From an uncultured Adlercreutzia sp. (lineage in GTDB: Bacteria; Actinomycetota; Coriobacteriia; Coriobacteriales; Eggerthellaceae): a DNA stretch of 50,117 nt. The position numbers and the translations under genes were made by a program. The number at the start of each line of letters is the position of its first letter. Position 1 is the stretch's first letter. The notes under the pieces were generated by a model. It was not told the DNA's origin. It ran no database searches and saw only the letters and a list, made by a program, of their open reading frames with translations. Positions 8,794 to 16,456 of this stretch are shown piece by piece. The stretch is from NCBI RefSeq assembly GCF_958431955.1, contig NZ_CAUASN010000020.1:1-50117 (forward strand), written 5' to 3'.

Positions 8794-8991
8794 ATGAACG
8801 TTGAAGAGCTCTACCATTTCCTGTTCGAGACGATGCCGGGCATCGGCATTCTGGTCGGCGGCGGCCTTGTCATCAGCATCATCGTGTGCCTCATCCTGGA
8901 GCGCAAGACCCGCAAGCAGTACAAGAACCACGAGAAGACCGAGGACGACTGGTCGCTGTTCGACGACGATGACGAGGAGGAGGGCAACTAG
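8794..8991 (+). CDS. Small single-pass membrane protein, acidic tail
   Basis: This 65-residue product has one transmembrane segment (about 16-36, GIGILVGGGLVISIIVCLIL), a basic stretch just after it (ERKTRKQYK) that should face the cytoplasm, and a strongly acidic C-terminus ending DDDDEEEGN. The ATG follows a GAAGAAGGCGGG purine tract. A TATACT box lies about 80 nt upstream. It sits alone between the kinase-like gene and serS. I do not recognise a family; the fold resembles small membrane adaptors or subunits. Confidence 0.65.
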   Translation: MNVEELYHFLFETMPGIGILVGGGLVISIIVCLILERKTRKQYKNHEKTEDDWSLFDDDDEEEGN

Positions 8992-9130
8992 CCCGACGCC
9001 TCTCGTCGCCGGGGCCGTCTGGTGCGCCCCCTCGTCTGCGCGCCGCCGCGCTCGCCGGTCCTGCCGGCGGTCTCGGAGCCCTTACGCCCCGCGCCACCAC
9101 CCGCGCCCTTGAGCGCTCTTTGCGAAGATG

Positions 9131-9160
9131 CCGGCCCGCCTCTGCGGGCCGGTGCTATAC
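9131..9160 (+). promoter_or_regulatory. Hairpin plus -10 box upstream of serS
   Basis: A 9-bp GC hairpin (ccggcccgc / gcgggccgg, 9131-9152) is followed at once by TATACT (9155-9160), which lies about 38 nt before the serS ATG. The hairpin may end transcription of the small upstream gene. The -10 box would give a short serS leader with no room for a T-box. Confidence 0.4.
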
Positions 9161-9197
9161 TGGTCGAATCCAAACGCCCGACTCCGAGGAGCAACCT

Positions 9198-10493
9198 ATG
9201 CTGGACATCAAGTACGTACGTGAACATCTCGACGAGGTGGCCCGCGCCATGGAGAACCGCCATGCCTCCTTCGACCCCGAGCAGTTCAGCTCCCTCGACG
9301 TGCGCCGCCGCGAGGTCATCGCCGAGGAGGAGGCCCTCCAGGCCGACCGCAACCGCATCTCCAAGGAGATCGGCGCGCTTATGGGCCAGGGTAAGAAGGA
9401 CGAGGCCGAGGCCGCCAAGGAGCAGGTGCGCCAGATCAACGAGAAGCTGGAAGCGGCCGCCGCGGCCCGCGCCGAGGCCGAGGAGGCGCTCGATGCCCTC
9501 ATGATGGCGCTGCCGAACCTGTGCGACGCCTCCACGCCGGTGGGTGAGGACGAGGACGACAATCCCGAGGTGCGCCGCTGGGGCACCCCGCGCGACTTCG
9601 CCGCCGAGGGCTTCGAGGCCCAGGCACATTGGGATTTGGGGCCGGCCCTGAACATCATCGACTTCGAGCGCGGCGTGAAGCTGGCCGAGAGCCGCTTCTA
9701 CGTGCTGGGGGGCGCCGGCGCCCGCCTCGAGCGTGCGCTCATCTCCTTCATGCTGGATCAGCACACCGAGCGCGGCTATAAGGAATGGTGGGTGCCCGCC
9801 ATGGCCAACGCCGCCACGCTCACCGGCACCGGCCAGCTGCCGAAGTTCGAGGAGGATCTCTTCCACACCACCGAGGGCCTCTACCTCATCCCCACCGCCG
9901 AGGTGCAGCTGACCAACCTGCACGCCGGCGAGGTGCTCGACGCCGACCAGCTGCCGCTGCACTACTGCGCCTTCACGCCGTGCTTCCGCGAGGAGGCGGG
10001 TTCGGCCGGCCGCGACACCCGCGGCATCATCCGCGTGCACCAGTTCTCCAAGGTGGAGATGGTGAAGTTCGCCACCCCCGAGACCGGCTTCGCCGAGCTG
10101 GAGTCCATGGTGGAAGACGCCGAGAACATCCTGCAGAAGCTGGAGCTGCCCTACCGCGTCATCAGCCTGTGCACCGGCGACATCGGGTTCTCCTCAGCCA
10201 AGACCTACGACGTGGAGGTGTGGCTGCCCAGCTACAACGCCTACAAGGAAATCTCCTCGTGCAGCTGCTGCACCGATTTCCAGGCCCGCCGCGCCAACAT
10301 CAAGTACCGCGATCCGGCCAACTTCAAGGGCAGCCGCTTCGTGTACACGCTGAACGGGTCGGGTCTGGCCGTGGGCCGCACCATGGCCGCCGTCATCGAG
10401 AACTACCAGAACCCCGATGGCACCATCACCGTGCCGAAGGTGCTCGTGCCCTACATGGGCGGCAAGACGGTGATCGGGCCGGAAGAGGTCTAA
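9198..10493 (+). CDS. serS: Seryl-tRNA synthetase
   Basis: SerRS charges tRNA-Ser with serine. The 431-residue length is normal. The N-terminal coiled-coil tRNA-binding arm covers about residues 1-105 (MLDIKYVREHLDEVARAM, then long Glu/Ala/Lys helices). The class II catalytic core shows motif 2 as FREEAGSAGRDTRGIIRVHQF with the TAEVQLTNLH segment before it, and motif 3 as NGSGLAVGRTMAAVIENYQ. The SSCSCCTDFQARRANIKY serine-site region is intact. The ATG at 9198 is preceded by GAGGAG. The next gene starts 7 nt after the stop, so the synthetase probably heads a short operon with two uncharacterised proteins and an aminotransferase. Confidence 0.98.
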   Translation: MLDIKYVREHLDEVARAMENRHASFDPEQFSSLDVRRREVIAEEEALQADRNRISKEIGALMGQGKKDEAEAAKEQVRQINEKLEAAAAARAEAEEALDALMMALPNLCDASTPVGEDEDDNPEVRRWGTPRDFAAEGFEAQAHWDLGPALNIIDFERGVKLAESRFYVLGGAGARLERALISFMLDQHTERGYKEWWVPAMANAATLTGTGQLPKFEEDLFHTTEGLYLIPTAEVQLTNLHAGEVLDADQLPLHYCAFTPCFREEAGSAGRDTRGIIRVHQFSKVEMVKFATPETGFAELESMVEDAENILQKLELPYRVISLCTGDIGFSSAKTYDVEVWLPSYNAYKEISSCSCCTDFQARRANIKYRDPANFKGSRFVYTLNGSGLAVGRTMAAVIENYQNPDGTITVPKVLVPYMGGKTVIGPEEV

Positions 10494-10500
10494 GAGCGCC

Positions 10501-11565
10501 ATGGGTACGCAGTCGCGCGGGGCGGGCATCGCCGCCCGTCGCCGCGCCCACGCCGAGCGGACGAGAAGGGAAGCGGACGCCCTGGCCGCCGAGGGGGCAA
10601 CTTCGGCTGCGCCCTCCGCGGTGCGCTCGGTCGCATCTGACCGCGGCTCCCGGGCGGCATCGTCGGCAGTGTCCGACCGCGGCCCCCGGGCGACGGCACA
10701 AACGAGCCGGCGCGAGCGCCCCGTGGCGCGCCGCCGCCGCTGGACCCGGGGAAAGGTCGCGGCCCTCGTGCTGACACTGCTCGTGGTGGCCCTCGCGGGC
10801 GCGGTGATCGCCGGTTTCTCGTGGCTGCGCTGGTTTGCCCACGACGATGCGGCCGACATCCAGGGCACGTGGTATTTGGCCGGTACCTCCACGCCCATCG
10901 TCATCGACGACGAGCGCATCCAGCTCACCGAGGATGTGGCCTACCACTACACGCTCGATCCGAACGCGAAGACCATCGAGTTCACCTTCGGGAGCCTCAC
11001 GGGGGGCGGCTGCTACCGCTTCTCGCTCGACCGCGACGAGCTCGCCTTGGTGGACGGCACGTTCACGGGTACCGACACACTGGGGCGCGACATTGGCTGG
11101 ACGCTGGAGGCCCTCGTCGAGCGCTTGCGGGACGGCGATCTCGCTCCGGCTGAGGAGTCGGGCAAGGGACTCACGCTGCTCTCGCGCACGCCCACCTCGG
11201 GCGCCTCGGCCCATCCCAAGGCCGTGCGAGACACGCCGGCTCCCGACGATGGGGAAGGGGGCGGCTCGGGGGACACCGACGGGGCCGCAGCTGACGGGGC
11301 CGATGATGCCGGCGACGCGTCCGCGGATGGCGGGGACGGCGGCGATGCCCAGACCATTCAGGACGAGCCGGTGGGCGATCTGTCCGGGAAGATTCCCGCC
11401 GACATCAACGACCCGCAGGACAAGGCTGCCGACGACGCGGCCGCCTCGGGTGCCTCCGACGATGCGTCCGGTGCCGCCGACGCGGCTGGCGCATCCGGCA
11501 GCGGCACGGCCTCGGGCAGCGGGTCGGCCTCCAGCAGCGGCACGGCCTCGGGCAGCGGCGTCTGA
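10501..11565 (+). CDS. Single-pass membrane protein with small beta-rich domain and Ser/Gly/Ala tail
   Basis: This 354-residue protein starts 7 nt after serS. A basic, Arg-rich cytoplasmic region (1-85) leads to one transmembrane segment (about 86-107). An extracellular segment of roughly 100 residues follows, starting DIQGTWYLAG and continuing through alternating strands such as HYTLDPNAKTIEFTFGS and CYRFSLDRDELALVDGTF. This resembles small lipocalin-like lipoprotein folds. The rest is acidic and then Ser/Gly/Ala-rich low complexity, ending in DNA tandem repeats. The gene overlaps the next by 1 nt (TGATG), which suggests translational coupling. Function unknown. Confidence 0.68.
   Translation: MGTQSRGAGIAARRRAHAERTRREADALAAEGATSAAPSAVRSVASDRGSRAASSAVSDRGPRATAQTSRRERPVARRRRWTRGKVAALVLTLLVVALAGAVIAGFSWLRWFAHDDAADIQGTWYLAGTSTPIVIDDERIQLTEDVAYHYTLDPNAKTIEFTFGSLTGGGCYRFSLDRDELALVDGTFTGTDTLGRDIGWTLEALVERLRDGDLAPAEESGKGLTLLSRTPTSGASAHPKAVRDTPAPDDGEGGGSGDTDGAAADGADDAGDASADGGDGGDAQTIQDEPVGDLSGKIPADINDPQDKAADDAAASGASDDASGAADAAGASGSGTASGSGSASSSGTASGSGV
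11499..11558 (+). repeat. 24-nt direct repeat in coding sequence (two copies, 36-nt period)
   Basis: The same 24 nt occur at 11499-11522 and 11535-11558, encoding repeated Ser-Gly-Ser-Gly-Thr-Ala units at the C-terminus of the preceding membrane protein. The period is a multiple of three, so copy-number changes would stay in frame. Confidence 0.8.
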
Positions 11566-11963
11566 TGGCGCCCCTCGCCGTCGAGCGCGTGGCCATCGAG
11601 CGCGACCGCATGGTGCTGCTCGTGCGCGTGGCGGGCGGTCCGGCCGCGCATCTGTCGCCCGAGGCGGCCGCCCGGCTTCTGCGGGCTCGCCCCCATCTGG
11701 CCGAGCACGCGTGCCTGAACGCCCAGGGCGAGCCCTTCGGGGCCATCCTCGACCGCACCTCGCTTCCCCATATCTTGGAGCACCTCGTCATCGACTTCCA
11801 GGCTGAGTTCGACGACCGCTCGGCGGCTACTTTTGTCGGTACGACGGAATGGCTGAACGAGCGCGAAGGTCTGGCCCGCGTTGAAGTAAACTTTACCGAT
11901 GACCTCATCGCCCTGGCGGCCCTGAAGGCGGCCCGGGCGCTCATGGAAGGGATGGTGGAATAG
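11565..11963 (+). CDS. Stand-alone cyanophycin-synthetase N-domain-like protein
   Basis: This 132-residue protein contains SLPHILEHLVIDFQAEF at about residues 66-82. The pattern matches the HV(I/L)EHV(A/V)LELQ helix in the N-terminal domain of cyanophycin synthetases and related Mur-ligase-like enzymes. It also has a C-terminal strand-helix (RVEVNFTDDLIALAALKAAR) like the end of that domain. No ATP-grasp or Mur ligase domain follows, so this is an isolated copy of a domain normally fused to a ligase. It sits between a membrane protein (1-nt overlap) and an aminotransferase gene (2-nt gap), so it is in the serS operon. The family call rests on motif resemblance only. Confidence 0.55.
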   Translation: MAPLAVERVAIERDRMVLLVRVAGGPAAHLSPEAAARLLRARPHLAEHACLNAQGEPFGAILDRTSLPHILEHLVIDFQAEFDDRSAATFVGTTEWLNEREGLARVEVNFTDDLIALAALKAARALMEGMVE

Positions 11964-11965
11964 CC

Positions 11966-13402
11966 ATGTCATCAGCTCACATCACCTTCGACACCACCGG
12001 CGACAAGATCGCCCGCCGCGTGCGCAAGATGCGCCCCTCGGCCGTGCGCAACCTGTTCGCCGCCGCCACCCGCGACGACGTCATCTCGCTGTCGGGCGGC
12101 ATGCCCGCCGTCTCGCTCCTTCCCGAGGAGGACGTGCGCCGCGCCACCCTGGCCGCCATCGAGGACCCGGCTGCCCGGGCCGTGTCGCTGCAGTACGGCC
12201 CCACCGACGGCCTTGCGGGCCTGCGCGCGGTGCTCGCCGACATGATGCGCGATCTGGGCATCCGCGTGAAGGCCGACCAGGTGCTCGTCACCACCGGCGC
12301 CCAGGAGGCCCTAAGCCTCATCGCCGAGGCCTTCATCGATCCGGGCGACATCATCATCACCGAGGGCCCCACCTACCTGGGGGCGCTCCAGGCCTTCTCC
12401 GCCTTCGAGCCCGACATCCGCGCCATCCCCTTCGACGACGAGGGCATGCGCATGGATCTTCTGGAAGAGGAGCTCAAGCGCATCGGCAAGGGCAACCCGC
12501 GCCTGAAGTACTGCTACACCATCCCGAACTTCCAAAATCCCGGCGGCGTCACCATGACCGCCGAGCGCCGCCGGCGCCTGCTGGAGCTGGCCCGCGAGTA
12601 CGATTTCATGGTGGTGGAGGACGACCCCTACGGTCGTCTGCGCTACGACGGCGGCCACCAGGTGCCGCTCAAGGCCATGGACGACTCGGTCATCTACCTG
12701 GGCACTATCTCGAAGATGCTGGGTCCGGGCCTGCGCACGGGCTGGGTGGCCGCTCCCGAGGCGGTGCTTGCCCGCATCAACCTGGTGAAGCAGGGCGCCG
12801 ACTTGTGCGGCAGCTCGTTCGACCAGCTCATCGTGCAGCACTACTTCGCCGACATCCCCTGGCAGAAGACGCTACAGAAATTCATCGGCGTGTACAAGGA
12901 GCGCCGCGACACCATGCTCGCGGCCCTGGACGAGTTCTTCCCGCCCGAGGCCACCTGGACGCGCCCCGAGGGCGGCATGTTCCTCTGGATCACGCTGCCC
13001 GACTATATGGATACCGATTCGATGCTTGCCGAGGCGCTGGAATCGGGCGTAACCTATGTGCCGGGGAACTCGTTTTTCCCCGACGGTATCACGGGCAAGA
13101 ACTCCATGCGCGTGAACTTCAGCTTCGAGACGCCGGAGTCCATCACCGAGGCCATCCGCCGTCTGGCCGGGGTTATCGAGGAGCGTCTGGAGCTGTACCG
13201 CGTGTTCATCAACGCCGGCGCGCTGCCGGGTTACGGAAAGGAGGCCGTCATGGCCGAGAAGGAACGCGAGAACTGGGACGACGTGCTGGTGGCGTCCGAG
13301 CAGAACGAGGAGGCCGTCATGCAGGCCCGCGAGGGCGATGCCGCTCAGATCGACATCGCCGAGGACAAGGTGGCCGCCGCCGAAGAGGAAGCGGCGGAAT
13401 AA
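11966..13402 (+). CDS. PLP-dependent aminotransferase, class I/II (2-aminoadipate/MocR-like fold)
   Basis: This 478-residue fold-type I aminotransferase has SGGMPAVSLLPEEDV near the N-terminus, the TTGAQEALSLIAEAF cofactor segment, YTIPNFQNPGGVTMT with the substrate/PLP-binding NP, VVEDDPYGRLRYDGG with the Asp that pairs with the PLP ring nitrogen, and the Schiff-base lysine in TISKMLGPGLRTGW. Arg in MRVNFSF would bind the carboxylate. This pattern matches the LysN/ARO8 branch that transaminates 2-aminoadipate, aromatic or branched-chain amino acids; the substrate is not decidable here. There is no N-terminal GntR helix-turn-helix, so it is not a MocR regulator. An acidic tail of about 55 residues (from 420) is unusual. 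Confidence 0.9.
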   Translation: MSSAHITFDTTGDKIARRVRKMRPSAVRNLFAAATRDDVISLSGGMPAVSLLPEEDVRRATLAAIEDPAARAVSLQYGPTDGLAGLRAVLADMMRDLGIRVKADQVLVTTGAQEALSLIAEAFIDPGDIIITEGPTYLGALQAFSAFEPDIRAIPFDDEGMRMDLLEEELKRIGKGNPRLKYCYTIPNFQNPGGVTMTAERRRRLLELAREYDFMVVEDDPYGRLRYDGGHQVPLKAMDDSVIYLGTISKMLGPGLRTGWVAAPEAVLARINLVKQGADLCGSSFDQLIVQHYFADIPWQKTLQKFIGVYKERRDTMLAALDEFFPPEATWTRPEGGMFLWITLPDYMDTDSMLAEALESGVTYVPGNSFFPDGITGKNSMRVNFSFETPESITEAIRRLAGVIEERLELYRVFINAGALPGYGKEAVMAEKERENWDDVLVASEQNEEAVMQAREGDAAQIDIAEDKVAAAEEEAAE

Positions 13403-13496
13403 CGACGAACGTTCAGCGGGGGCCAGGGGGCATACTCCGCGGTCGTCCGGGCGCGGCTGCGGGATATACCTCCGTGCTCAGACAGTCCTCGCTTGG

Positions 13497-13521
13497 TGCA
13501 AGTGTCCACTGGACACTTGCA
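13497..13521. promoter_or_regulatory. Perfect 11-bp palindrome, possible operator
   Basis: TGCAAGTGTCC and its exact reverse complement flank a 3-nt centre (ACT), 71 nt upstream of the D-Ala-D-Ala ligase start. No T run follows, which argues against a terminator. The two-fold symmetry fits a dimeric regulator site, or a hairpin in the ligase leader. Confidence 0.45.
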
Positions 13522-13591
13522 GTCGCTGCGGAACTGCGCGCGGAGGCACACCCCGCATCCGTGCCCTACTCATAGGTGAAAGAGAGGCAAC

Positions 13592-14596
13592 ATGAAAGTA
13601 GCAGTGCTCATGGGAGGCAAGTCCTTCGAGCGTGAGGTGTCGCTGGCATCGGGTAAGGTGGTCTGTGAGGCCCTGGAAGAGGCCGGCCACAAGGTGGTGC
13701 CGCTGGACACGAACGCCGATCTGGTGCCCACGCTGCGCAGCGAGCGGCCCGACGTGGTGTACAACGCCCTGCACGGCAAGCACGGCGAGGACGGTACCAT
13801 CCAGAGCCTGCTCGAGTTCGTCGGCCTGCCCTTCGTGGGCTCGCCGGCCAGCGTGTGCCATCGCGCCTGGAACAAGGACGCGCTGCACTCCTCGCTGGAG
13901 AAGTACCGCGACATCACCGGCGAGGAGGGCATCGCAAGCTGGCCCCAGGGCGTGTACCTGTCCCGCGACGCCTTCAAGGATATGGGCGCCGCCACGGCCC
14001 TCGACATGGTGGCCGATCGCGTGATCGGGGGCTACCCGGTGTGCGTGAAGCCGGCCCACGGCGGCAGCGCCCTTGGCGTGCACAAGGTGAGCTCCCAGGA
14101 CGAGCTGGGCGAGGCGGTGCTCGACGCGCTCTCCTTCGACGATGCGGTGAACATCGAGCAGTGGATCGACGGCGTGGAGGTATCGGTGGCCATCCTCGGC
14201 ACCGGCTGGGACGCCTATGCGCTCCCGCCGGTGGAGATCGTGGCCCGCGAGGGCGAGTTCTTCGACGCCGCAGCCCGCATGCGCAACGACGCCGTGGAGT
14301 TCTTCTGCCCCGTGCGCTCGGCGTCGCTCTCGCCCGATGAAGCCACGGCCCACGCCATCCGCGCGGAGATCGAGCGGGCCGCCCTGGAAGTGTACCGCGC
14401 CTACGGCGCCCGCGATCTGGGCCGCGTGGACCTCGTGTGGGACGGCGGTCAGGCCCGCTGCTTCGAGCTGGACGTGTCCCCGGGCATGACCCCGCACTCG
14501 CTGTTCCCCATGGCCTGCGACGCTGCCGGGCTCACCCTGCCCAAGGTGCTCGACAGCCTCGTCGTGGAGGCCTACGCCCGCGGTGCCAAGTTCTAG
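13592..14596 (+). CDS. D-alanine-D-alanine ligase family protein with atypical active site
   Basis: Ddl enzymes join two D-Ala using ATP for peptidoglycan. The 334-residue ATP-grasp protein keeps MGGKSFEREVSLASG (Glu13, equivalent to Glu15 of DdlB), NALHGKHGEDGTIQ, VGSPASVCHRAWNKD, and the ending SPGMTPHSLFPMACDAAGL. Three active-site positions differ from E. coli DdlB: the omega-loop Lys-Tyr is Arg229-Met230, the second Ser of GSSVG is Ala160, and the metal-binding E-x-N is Glu292-x-Asp294. These sites bind ATP phosphate, substrate and magnesium, so specificity or rate may differ. It is still most likely a cell-wall ligase. The ATG follows GAAAGAGAGG. Confidence 0.85.
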   Translation: MKVAVLMGGKSFEREVSLASGKVVCEALEEAGHKVVPLDTNADLVPTLRSERPDVVYNALHGKHGEDGTIQSLLEFVGLPFVGSPASVCHRAWNKDALHSSLEKYRDITGEEGIASWPQGVYLSRDAFKDMGAATALDMVADRVIGGYPVCVKPAHGGSALGVHKVSSQDELGEAVLDALSFDDAVNIEQWIDGVEVSVAILGTGWDAYALPPVEIVAREGEFFDAAARMRNDAVEFFCPVRSASLSPDEATAHAIRAEIERAALEVYRAYGARDLGRVDLVWDGGQARCFELDVSPGMTPHSLFPMACDAAGLTLPKVLDSLVVEAYARGAKF

Positions 14597-14672
14597 GGAA
14601 CCGACGGCCTGGTAGCAGCGCGGTCTGGCGGTCGGCGTTCGCCGGCCCCTTCCCGTACTCGTTTGCTTTTAC

Positions 14673-14720
14673 CCGAGGCCGAATCCGAGGTCGAACGAAA
14701 TGTTCGGCCTCGGTCGTTTT
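14673..14720 (+). terminator. Rho-independent terminator after the ligase gene
   Basis: An 11-bp perfect stem (ccgaggccgaa / ttcggcctcgg) with a 19-nt loop is followed by TCGTTTT, 77 nt downstream of the ligase stop. Confidence 0.7.
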
Positions 14721-14736
14721 CGCGCACGATTTCTCG

Positions 14737-14772
14737 CCCCCTGTGCCCATATTGCGCAGGGGGTGAGTTTTT
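14737..14772 (+). terminator. Second terminator in tandem
   Basis: A 10-bp stem with one G-U pair (ccccctgtgc / gcgcaggggg) is followed by TGAGTTTTT. Together with the preceding hairpin it insulates the next operon. Confidence 0.6.
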
Positions 14773-14865
14773 CTATGAGAGATTTGCTTATCGATGATGT
14801 TTGACAACTTGTTTACCGTAAGGTGAGAAGCGGGCTTTCGCGGCCCCTTCGGGTTCGCCGCACCC

Positions 14866-14871
14866 TATAAT
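14866..14871 (+). promoter_or_regulatory. -10 box (TATAAT) for the YtxH-like/PRC operon
   Basis: A consensus TATAAT lies 37 nt before the ATG at 14909 and gives a leader of about 30 nt. No clear -35 stands 17 nt upstream. A consensus TTGACA at 14801 is too far away to pair with it, and may belong to a second promoter with a poor -10. Confidence 0.5.
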
Positions 14872-14908
14872 GAGCGAACTTGATAACCTGTCGATAAAGG
14901 AGGCAGTC

Positions 14909-15442
14909 ATGGCCAACAAGTTTGGAATGTTTCTGATCGGTGGCGTCGTCGGCGCCGTTGCGGCCCTCTTGGCCGCTCCGCGTCCGGGCGCGGAGACCCG
15001 CGCCATGGTGGCCGACAAGGCCAACGATATCCTGGGCGACGCCCAGCAGTGGGGCGGGCAGGCCGCGGCCGGCGCCCAGCACATCTACCAGGAGGCCGCC
15101 ACGAAGGGCGCCGAAGTGGTGAACAACGTTACCGCCCGCGGTCAGGAAATCGCCTCCGAGGCCGCCGCGCGCGGCGCCGATGTGGCCGCTTCCATCCAGG
15201 AGGCCGCCAGCAACATCTCGCCGACCATCAACGAGAAGGGCGACGAGCTGCGCGAGAAGATCGAGGCCGCCCGCCAGCGCATCGCCGACCAGGTGAGCAA
15301 GAACGCCGGCGAGGATGCCGACGCCGTGTCCGACGCCGTCGAGGACGTGAAGGACGCCGCTGCCGATGCAGGCGAGGCCGTGAAGAGCGCCGCCCACGAG
15401 GCCAAGGAGGCCCTGGACGCCGACAAGAAGGACGAAAAGTAG
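14909..15442 (+). CDS. YtxH-like stress/envelope protein
   Basis: This 177-residue protein begins with one glycine-rich hydrophobic segment (FGMFLIGGVVGAVAALLAAP, about 5-24) and the APRPGAETR motif typical of YtxH-domain proteins. About 130 residues of Ala/Glu/Lys/Asp-rich amphipathic helix with heptad-like spacing follow and end in DKKDEK. YtxH proteins are general-stress and envelope associated in Firmicutes; their biochemical role is unknown. The start is fixed by an excellent AAAGGAGG ribosome binding site 5 nt upstream. The next gene begins 3 nt after the stop, so the two proteins are made together. Confidence 0.8.
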   Translation: MANKFGMFLIGGVVGAVAALLAAPRPGAETRAMVADKANDILGDAQQWGGQAAAGAQHIYQEAATKGAEVVNNVTARGQEIASEAAARGADVAASIQEAASNISPTINEKGDELREKIEAARQRIADQVSKNAGEDADAVSDAVEDVKDAAADAGEAVKSAAHEAKEALDADKKDEK

Positions 15443-15445
15443 ATC

Positions 15446-16264
15446 ATGGCCAAGCGTTACGGCACCACCGGTGAGCTTATCGGCAAGCGCGTGCTCCGCG
15501 ATAAGAGCACGCCGAAGAAGCCCGAGGCGGTAGGGCGGCTGGGAAAGGTGCGCCACTGCGTGTTCCATCCCAGCCAGCGCCGCTTCGTCGGCTTCATCGT
15601 GAAGCGGCCCGACCTGCTGTGGATGTTCCGCCGCAAGGACGTGTTCGTGGCCTACAACGGCTACGACGTGGTGGACGGCCGCATCGTGGTGCTGAAGGAC
15701 CCGGCGGCCACCGACAAGGGAGCCTGCCAGGCGCTCGGCGTGAGCTACGACGACTGCGTGCTGTGGGAGGGCCTGCCCGTCATCAGCGAGGACGGCACCG
15801 TGTACGGCACGGTGGGCGATGTGTCCTTCGACCCGAAGACCGGGGAGGTGCGCTCCCTGCGCGTGACCCAGGGCGCCACCGCCAACGCGCTGCTCGGCGT
15901 GAAGGAGGTGCCCGGGTCCATGATCCGCGGCTTCAAGCGCGGCGTGGGCACGGCGCTTGCCGTGAACGGCGCGGCCGACGAGGAGAACCCGGTGCTCGGG
16001 GCCATTCTCGTGGCCGACGAGGCGGCCGAGCTCGCGGCCGAGGGCGGCCTGGCCGCCAAGGCCGGCGAGGCCACGGCGGTGGTGGCCGATCGGGCGCGGG
16101 AGACCGTGGAGTCGGTGAAACCGGCGGTGTCCTCCGCCACGAAGGCGGCGGGCAAGGCCGTGAACGCCGGCGCCTACGCCACGGGTCGCCAGATCAAGCG
16201 CGCCAGCGGCATGTTCTCCGCCTTCAAGGAGGAGTACGACAAGGCCCGCAAGGACGACGACTAG
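15446..16264 (+). CDS. PRC-barrel domain protein
   Basis: This 272-residue soluble protein has two PRC-barrel-like units. The first (about 10-85) runs GELIGKRVL, a LGKVRHCVFHPSQRRFVGF strand pair and VVDGRIVVL. The second (about 108-150) is GLPVISEDGTVYGTVGD plus VSFDPKTGEVRSLRV. Such barrels bind RNA, membranes or photosynthetic partners; no specific ligand can be inferred. The last 90 residues are Ala/Lys/Glu helical low complexity like that of the preceding YtxH-like protein, so the two may interact. It is co-transcribed with that gene (3-nt gap). Confidence 0.75.
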   Translation: MAKRYGTTGELIGKRVLRDKSTPKKPEAVGRLGKVRHCVFHPSQRRFVGFIVKRPDLLWMFRRKDVFVAYNGYDVVDGRIVVLKDPAATDKGACQALGVSYDDCVLWEGLPVISEDGTVYGTVGDVSFDPKTGEVRSLRVTQGATANALLGVKEVPGSMIRGFKRGVGTALAVNGAADEENPVLGAILVADEAAELAAEGGLAAKAGEATAVVADRARETVESVKPAVSSATKAAGKAVNAGAYATGRQIKRASGMFSAFKEEYDKARKDDD

Positions 16265-16415
16265 GGCCGTTTTGCCGTCCCGCTTCCTCCGGGCCCGGCC
16301 TGCCGGTCGCGAGGGCGCCGGAGCATGCGTGCGCGCCGGGCGCATGCCCTCTTGCGCCGCTGTGGCGGGGACGCGATTGCTTACAATTCCGTCACCAAGG
16401 TAAAGACTTTCCGAA

Positions 16416-16440
16416 GAGTGCCCCGATGCCCGGGGCACTC
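16416..16440 (+). promoter_or_regulatory. Leader hairpin just before the VTT-protein start
   Basis: A 10-bp perfect stem (gagtgccccg / cggggcactc) with loop ATGCC ends 16 nt before the ATG at 16457. A TACAAT box at 16382-16387 would place it inside the mRNA leader. It leaves the TGGAG ribosome binding site just outside the stem, so it could affect translation or mRNA stability. Confidence 0.4.
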
Positions 16441-16456
16441 CGTTACACTGGAGCCT

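Noticed and set aside
9000..9197. Possible T-box leader for serS
   Set aside because: The -10 box lies about 40 nt before the start codon, leaving no room, and no T-box sequence (GNUGG) is seen.
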